DNA of 64,000 nt from Scandinavium sp036409475 (lineage in GTDB: Bacteria > Pseudomonadota > Gammaproteobacteria > Enterobacterales > Enterobacteriaceae). The position numbers and the translations under genes are program-made. The DNA lies in contig NZ_JAYRCK010000032.1 in the NCBI RefSeq assembly GCF_036409475.1, positions 1 through 64,000 on the forward strand, read 5' to 3'. Shown here in pieces: positions 59,282-64,000 of this stretch. Numbering within the stretch: position 1 is the first letter of the stretch; the number at the start of each line of letters is the position of its first letter. The notes below the pieces were generated by a model. It was not told the DNA's origin and ran no database searches. It was given only the letters and a program-made list of their open reading frames with translations.

Positions 59282-61654
59282 TTAGCCAAGAGTCACTACA
59301 GCCCCTTGTTGCTGAGCCGCAGAAATGACCCCAGGTTTACAGCCCGAAGGCAGAGAAAGAGATGAATTTAACGTGGAAGCAGACTGCTGCTGAACCGCAA
59401 TGCATTTCAACGTGACATTTTTGCCAGTACCGACTTCAACTCCCGCGTCACTTAACCGTATAAATGACCCACCACAAACTAAGAGGACTTCTTTCTTAGC
59501 CGAAATGACAACACTGTTGTCTGAACTGGCAATAGAAAGCTGCTGTTTAGCAAATAAATTCAGCGCATCAGATTGCGCCTGAATATCTACTTTGCCCTCC
59601 GAGGCATACATTTTTATCCCGAGTTTATGTGCGAATAAACTCAGAATATCGCCCACCGCCAGAGTAAATTTTTTGGCAATGCTCAGATCTGCATTTTGAC
59701 CTGCCGTAACGATTAAATTTTCACCTGCAGAAACTTGCACACTCGCTGGAGTGACCTGCGCTATTCCCGAAGGGGCTGACAAAAGTAATGCTTGCTGCTT
59801 AAGATCATTAAGCGTGTCATTCATTAGCGCCGTTTGTTTCTCAAGATCGGCTAATTCCGCCTGAGCTGCTTGAGCGGCATGACGTAATCCAGAAGTTACC
59901 TCTCTGGCAGCGTCAAGTTCCTTAAGCGCCGCTTGCATTTCGCGCTGTAGCCCCTGCGCCTTCGCCTGCCCATCAGCGCTGATGAACATCCCTTTCTGTG
60001 CCCGGATGGCTCCCCAGCTGTCGGTTCTGAGCTCAAAACCCTCACCGCGCTTCTGCTTCTCAGCATCCACTAAATGCCCGAGATTCAGCTGACTCTTGCC
60101 GCCGTACTCGGTGGAGACCTTGATATGCTCCTTGCCGCGCTCATCGTCGAGGCGGATTTTGTTGTTCGCCGGGGTGCGCAGCACGTTGCGTTTGTAGTTG
60201 CGGATGGTGACGTGGTCGCCGTGCGCCGAATCGTGCAGCACGCCTGCAAGATATGGTCTGTCAGGGTTGCCGTCTTCAAAACCAATCGCCACTTCAGTGC
60301 CTGCCAGCAGCGGCAGATGCAGGCCGTAAGTGTCCCCGGCATACGGGCGTGACTGGCGAACCCACAGGCTTTCAAACCCGGTCTCCCAGTTATCACGGTC
60401 AAACAGCATGTTGACGCGATAGCGGCCGTCCTTGTCGATGTGGCCGTAGGTGTCATTGACAGTGGTGCTCGTTACGCGGGCCGGTAAGGTGCCTGCCATC
60501 ACCGGACGCTTGCCCGGCTCCGGGCGGAAACCAAAATCAGTGCTGTCCGGCAGGCCACTGAAATGGACCACAAAATCCTTATCGCGTCTTGCATAGCTGG
60601 TCATGCCCGTGATGAGCACGCCCGCGCTGAACACGTCGGCCACTTCGAAGCCGCCGGTGACTTTCAGCACCTGGCCCGGGGACAGCGTCGGGCTACTGGT
60701 GATGCCCGCCACCTGCGTCTGACCATTCAGATAACGCTCGTGGCGGATGCGGGCATAGAAAGCCCCGGACTCGGGTGCCGGGTTGTGGTCATAGGCACTG
60801 CCCTGCGTCAGGTAGTTGTCCGCGTAATGGTAGGCTTCGCCGTAGGTGGTGCCGTCTCCCCGGGTCGCATCCACCTGGGCATTCATGTCGTCGGTGGCCT
60901 GGCGGTAGTTGTAATCGCGGGTGCTGACCTGTTTTTGCACCACATGGTGGTGGCTTTCCATGCCCCACACCGAGTCCACGCCTTTGGAATGCTGGCCGGA
61001 CAGCGGCACTGACGGCAGGCTCAGGCCTTTTTCATACCCCTGCTGGCTGTCGTAAAACTCGACCACATCAATGTGGAGACGCGTGTCTGTCGTGAAACGG
61101 AACCAGATACCCACTTCACCCAGCAGACGGGTAATAAAGTGCAGGTCATCTTCCCCGTACTGCATCACCTGTTCACGGCGCGGGTACTCTTTGGTCAGCG
61201 AGAAAACAAAATCCTGGCCTTTCAGGCCGTGACGCTCGCGCAGGATTTTCTCCACAATGCCGGGAACTGAAATATCCTGGTAAATCGCGTTCTCGTGCGA
61301 ACGGTCCAGCAGCGCCAGGCGCGGCGTCAGCGTCAGGGCGTAACGGGTTTCATCCTCCGAGGTGCTGAGGCGTTCAAACCCGCTCACCACCCCCTGAATT
61401 ACCCGCACCGGTTGCTGGATTTTAATCCCGAAGCCCTGGTCCACCGGGGCCTGCAGCGTCAGGGACCCGGCTTTCATCAGCATCCTCTCTTTGCTGATGG
61501 CATGGTCGGCGCTGGTGAACTCCACCCGATAGCTGAACGGCTTGCTCAGGGCTTCCTGCCCTTCAAAAGCCAGCACATCCAGTTCAGCACTACTGCCAGA
61601 GACTTTCAGCAGATGGTGGTTATGGCTAAATCTGAGTACCGGGTTCGTGCTCAT
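59282..61654 (-). CDS. vgrG: T6SS spike protein VgrG (TssI)
   Basis: A 790-residue VgrG. The gp27-like head (residues ~1-380) includes LDVLAFEGQEALSKPFSYRVEF and GEDDLHFITRLLGEVGIWFRF. The gp5-like OB region follows (GRYRVNMLFDRDN... YAGDTYGLHLPLLAGTEVAIGFEDGNPDRPYLAG). After it come a predicted coiled coil (about 560-615, LQREMQAALKELDAA...) and a DUF2345 beta-helix needle. The long coiled coil and DUF2345 tail may recruit the DUF4123 adaptor or PAAR cargo. The start overlaps the clpV stop (TAATG). Confidence 0.94.
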   Translation of the reverse strand: MSTNPVLRFSHNHHLLKVSGSSAELDVLAFEGQEALSKPFSYRVEFTSADHAISKERMLMKAGSLTLQAPVDQGFGIKIQQPVRVIQGVVSGFERLSTSEDETRYALTLTPRLALLDRSHENAIYQDISVPGIVEKILRERHGLKGQDFVFSLTKEYPRREQVMQYGEDDLHFITRLLGEVGIWFRFTTDTRLHIDVVEFYDSQQGYEKGLSLPSVPLSGQHSKGVDSVWGMESHHHVVQKQVSTRDYNYRQATDDMNAQVDATRGDGTTYGEAYHYADNYLTQGSAYDHNPAPESGAFYARIRHERYLNGQTQVAGITSSPTLSPGQVLKVTGGFEVADVFSAGVLITGMTSYARRDKDFVVHFSGLPDSTDFGFRPEPGKRPVMAGTLPARVTSTTVNDTYGHIDKDGRYRVNMLFDRDNWETGFESLWVRQSRPYAGDTYGLHLPLLAGTEVAIGFEDGNPDRPYLAGVLHDSAHGDHVTIRNYKRNVLRTPANNKIRLDDERGKEHIKVSTEYGGKSQLNLGHLVDAEKQKRGEGFELRTDSWGAIRAQKGMFISADGQAKAQGLQREMQAALKELDAAREVTSGLRHAAQAAQAELADLEKQTALMNDTLNDLKQQALLLSAPSGIAQVTPASVQVSAGENLIVTAGQNADLSIAKKFTLAVGDILSLFAHKLGIKMYASEGKVDIQAQSDALNLFAKQQLSIASSDNSVVISAKKEVLLVCGGSFIRLSDAGVEVGTGKNVTLKCIAVQQQSASTLNSSLSLPSGCKPGVISAAQQQGAVVTLG

Positions 61655-64000
61655 TACGCCTCTCCTGTGGCTATGAATGCCTCGACATCAAATTCAAGCT
61701 CAATCCCCTCGTCTTCACTCCAGCCTAATGTTAAGGACTTGGGTTTATTCTTTGCCGCCATGTAGCTAAGAAGTTGCTGGCTCAAAACTGGCAGGATTTG
61801 CTGATTGAGTAAGCTGTCGACGTTACGCGCCCCAGTGTCAGGCAAAAGACAGGCGGATGTGAGTGCGTCATACAGACTTACGTCAACGTGTGACGTCAAC
61901 CCGTAATGGCGGTGCAGGCGTTTGCTCACCTGATCGAGTTTCATTTCCACAATTGAGCGCATGGCTTGTTCAGAAAGTGGGCGATAAATCACAGTCTGGA
62001 AACGTGCTAACAGTGCTGGCTGGAAGTGATCTCGCAAAATCGGGCGCAGTAATTCGTGTAATTCGCCTTCGCTGGCTGTCGGATTTTCTTCAAGAAACTG
62101 CATTAAGTGATCACTGCCGAGATTCGAGGTCATCAGAATTACTGTATTTCTGAAGTCAATCTCGCGGCCTTCGCCGTCGCGCATGAAGCCACGGTCAAAG
62201 ACCTGGTAGAACAGGTTCATGACATCGCGGTGGGCTTTCTCCACTTCATCCAGCAGCACCACGCTGTACGGGCGCTTGCGCACGGCTTCGGTCAGAATGC
62301 CGCCCTGGCCGTAACCGACGTAGCCCGGAGGGGAACCCTTCAACTGTGAAACGGTATGCGGCTCCTGGTATTCCGACAGGTTGATGGTGATCAAGGATTT
62401 TTCACCGCCATACAGGGAATCTGCCAGCGCCAGCGCACTTTCGGTTTTCCCCACGCCGCTTGGGCCAACCAGCAGGAACACGCCCTGCGGTCCGTTTTCA
62501 GACGTTAAGCCGGTTTTGGCGGCACGCAGGCGCTGGGCGATGGCTTCGAGCGCCACATCCTGCCCAACCACGCGCTTGCCAATCTCCTGCTCCAGGCTCA
62601 GCAGTTCTGTCTGCTCATCTTTCATCAGGGAGGAAAGCGGCACGCCCGTCCAGTCGGCAATCACTGTCGCCACAGTGCGTACGTCCACATCAACAGAAAG
62701 CAGTGGGCTGTTTTGCTGCATGCCACTCAGCTGCTGTTGCAGCGCATTCGTCTCGCTCTGGCGCGAGATATCCTGGCGGGTTTCAAGGAGTTGCCCGGTG
62801 AGTTTCAGCTCTTCGCCGTACTGGGTTTCCAGCTTATCCAGCTCAACAATCAGGCTGACTTCTTCCTGCTCGATGACTGACAGGCGTTCACCGTGCGTCT
62901 GGCTGCCCAGCGCGATGTCTTCCAGCAGCGCCTGCTTCTCCATCTCAAGCGCGGTGATTTGTGCGCGGATGCGGGTTAGCTGTTCCGGCACGGTATCCAG
63001 GCTCATACGTACACGGGCGCTCGCGGTATCCAGCAAATCAACGGCTTTATCCGGTAGCTGGCGGCCTGTCAGATAGCGGCGGGAAAGTGTAACCGCCGCG
63101 CGCACCGCATCATCGGTGATGTGAACATTGTGGTGTTCAGCGTAGCGGGATTTCAGGCCGCGCAGCATCAGGCACGCGGTGTCGTCATCCGGCTCGTCGA
63201 CTTTCACCATCTGGAAGCGGCGCTCCAGCGCGGCATCGCGTTCAAAATATTGTTTGTATTCGGACCAGGTTGTCGCGGCGATGGTGCGCAGTTCGCCACG
63301 CGCCAGCGCCGGTTTCAGCAGGTTCGCGGCATCTGCGCCACCCGCCTGATTACCCGCGCCGATAATGGTGTGCGCTTCATCGATAAACAGCAAAATCGGC
63401 ACTGGCGACTGCTGCACGGCATCGATAACGTTTTTCAGACGCTGCTCGAACTCGCCTTTCACGCCCGCGCCAGCCTGAAGCAGACCGAGGTCAAGCGTGC
63501 GCAAAATCACAGGTTTGAGCGATTCCGGCACGTTGCCTTCGGCAATACGCAGCGCCAGGCCTTCTACCAGCGCAGTTTTCCCCACGCCCGGTTCGCCGAC
63601 CAGAATCGGGTTGTTTTTACGACGGCGAGAGAGAATATCGACCATCTGGCGGATTTCGGTATCGCGACCAAAGACCGGGTCGATTTTGCCCTCTTTCGCT
63701 TTCGCCGTGACATCCAGGGTGAATTTATCCAGCGCATTTTGCAGGGCCGGATTGAGCTCGCCCTCTTTCACTTCGCTGCCTGCCGGACGGCCGATCATCT
63801 CAACATCGCCGCCCGTCGAAGCAATCAGTTCTTCTTCAAGCTGAAGTTCCGGGCGCTCGTCAGACTGCGCATCCAGCAAAGGACGCAGACGTTCCAGCTG
63901 GCTCTGGCCCAGCGTGAACAGTGGCCACAGGCCATCGCAGCGGATCAGTTTCGGGCTTTCAATCAGTGCCAGCAGTAAGTGCTGGCTGCGGATTTGCTCT
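61654..64000 (-). CDS. tssH: T6SS disassembly ATPase ClpV (TssH), 5' end outside the window
   Basis: The visible 782 codons cover most of ClpV, an AAA+ ATPase that disassembles the contracted TssBC sheath. NBD1 has GEPGVGKTALVEGLA, and IDEAHT as its Walker B. The middle coiled-coil domain follows. NBD2 has GPSGVGKTESALALAD and LDEVEKAHRDV, and the C-terminal D2-small domain ends the protein. The reading frame continues through 64000, where HLLLALIESPKLIRCD of the N-domain is visible, so the start lies beyond the right edge. Confidence 0.95.
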   Translation of the reverse strand, partial: EQIRSQHLLLALIESPKLIRCDGLWPLFTLGQSQLERLRPLLDAQSDERPELQLEEELIASTGGDVEMIGRPAGSEVKEGELNPALQNALDKFTLDVTAKAKEGKIDPVFGRDTEIRQMVDILSRRRKNNPILVGEPGVGKTALVEGLALRIAEGNVPESLKPVILRTLDLGLLQAGAGVKGEFEQRLKNVIDAVQQSPVPILLFIDEAHTIIGAGNQAGGADAANLLKPALARGELRTIAATTWSEYKQYFERDAALERRFQMVKVDEPDDDTACLMLRGLKSRYAEHHNVHITDDAVRAAVTLSRRYLTGRQLPDKAVDLLDTASARVRMSLDTVPEQLTRIRAQITALEMEKQALLEDIALGSQTHGERLSVIEQEEVSLIVELDKLETQYGEELKLTGQLLETRQDISRQSETNALQQQLSGMQQNSPLLSVDVDVRTVATVIADWTGVPLSSLMKDEQTELLSLEQEIGKRVVGQDVALEAIAQRLRAAKTGLTSENGPQGVFLLVGPSGVGKTESALALADSLYGGEKSLITINLSEYQEPHTVSQLKGSPPGYVGYGQGGILTEAVRKRPYSVVLLDEVEKAHRDVMNLFYQVFDRGFMRDGEGREIDFRNTVILMTSNLGSDHLMQFLEENPTASEGELHELLRPILRDHFQPALLARFQTVIYRPLSEQAMRSIVEMKLDQVSKRLHRHYGLTSHVDVSLYDALTSACLLPDTGARNVDSLLNQQILPVLSQQLLSYMAAKNKPKSLTLGWSEDEGIELEFDVEAFIATGEA

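Noticed and set aside
60563..61012. 149-codon open frame on the plus strand
   Set aside because: Antisense to vgrG; composition only reflects the opposite coding strand.
1..64000. CRISPR array or rRNA operon
   Set aside because: No regularly spaced direct repeats with unique spacers and no rRNA sequence were seen. The repeats present are REP/BIME and CCCTCTCCC palindromes.

Overview
The window is chromosomal DNA from a member of the Enterobacteriaceae, most likely an Enterobacter/Lelliottia/Leclercia-type organism. The left 25 kb follows the E. coli 66-min gene order (sprT-endA-rsmE-gshB-yqgE-ruvX, yggR/yggS-yggT-yggU-rdgB-hemW, yggN-yggL-trmB, mutY-yggX-mltC-nupG, speC, tRNA-Phe) with very high protein similarity. 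The accessory content differs from E. coli: yggM/ansB and yqgA are not seen at their E. coli positions. The species call is inference from gene order and remembered sequences; no search was run.

Layout. 1-170: one end of an IS1182-type insertion sequence beside a perfect terminator hairpin. 335-9643: housekeeping core, interrupted at 4.5-5.36 kb by a gene graveyard holding a CsgD-like HTH tail and the 3' halves of an IclR-type regulator and a FAD-oxidoreductase-like gene. 9746-13054: an inserted OPT-transporter/DUF1177 pair, followed by a second, decayed hemW 3' end. 13355-16187: a TRAP transporter operon. 16261-25561: DUF559 protein, then core genes to tRNA-Phe(GAA). 25562-29000: a reduced integrative-element scar at tRNA-Phe with an imperfect att-like repeat at its far end; it carries an overlapping pair of unknown small genes, a GabP-like permease and a truncated cupin.

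29114-37352: a sugar-acid catabolic cluster on the minus strand (GntR regulator, dgoK, dgoA, SMP-30 lactonase, sugar porter, IlvD-type dehydratase, DapA-type aldolase, SDR dehydrogenase). Together these could make a complete De Ley-Doudoroff-type route: sugar uptake, oxidation to lactone, hydrolysis, dehydration to a 2-keto-3-deoxy acid, then aldol cleavage with or without phosphorylation. 37652-39175 encodes a CSS-motif EAL phosphodiesterase.

39263-64000: the distal part of a type VI secretion locus on the minus strand: clpV (cut by the window edge), vgrG, PAAR, a VasX-like effector, three tandem immunity-like membrane proteins, a DUF4123 adaptor, an unknown membrane protein, tssM, tssA, tssF, tssG, tssJ, tssE, a LemA fragment, an unknown protein, a bactofilin and a VasL/TagA-like protein. 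The baseplate/sheath genes tssB, tssC, tssK, tssL and hcp are not in the window and probably lie beyond its right end.

The most interesting region is 53.0-59 kb. The three immunity-like genes share a near-identical first ~185 codons but have divergent membrane segments. Each is preceded by the 3' tip of an effector gene: one complete effector and two orphan tips. This looks like an effector-tip/immunity array built by repeated recombination.
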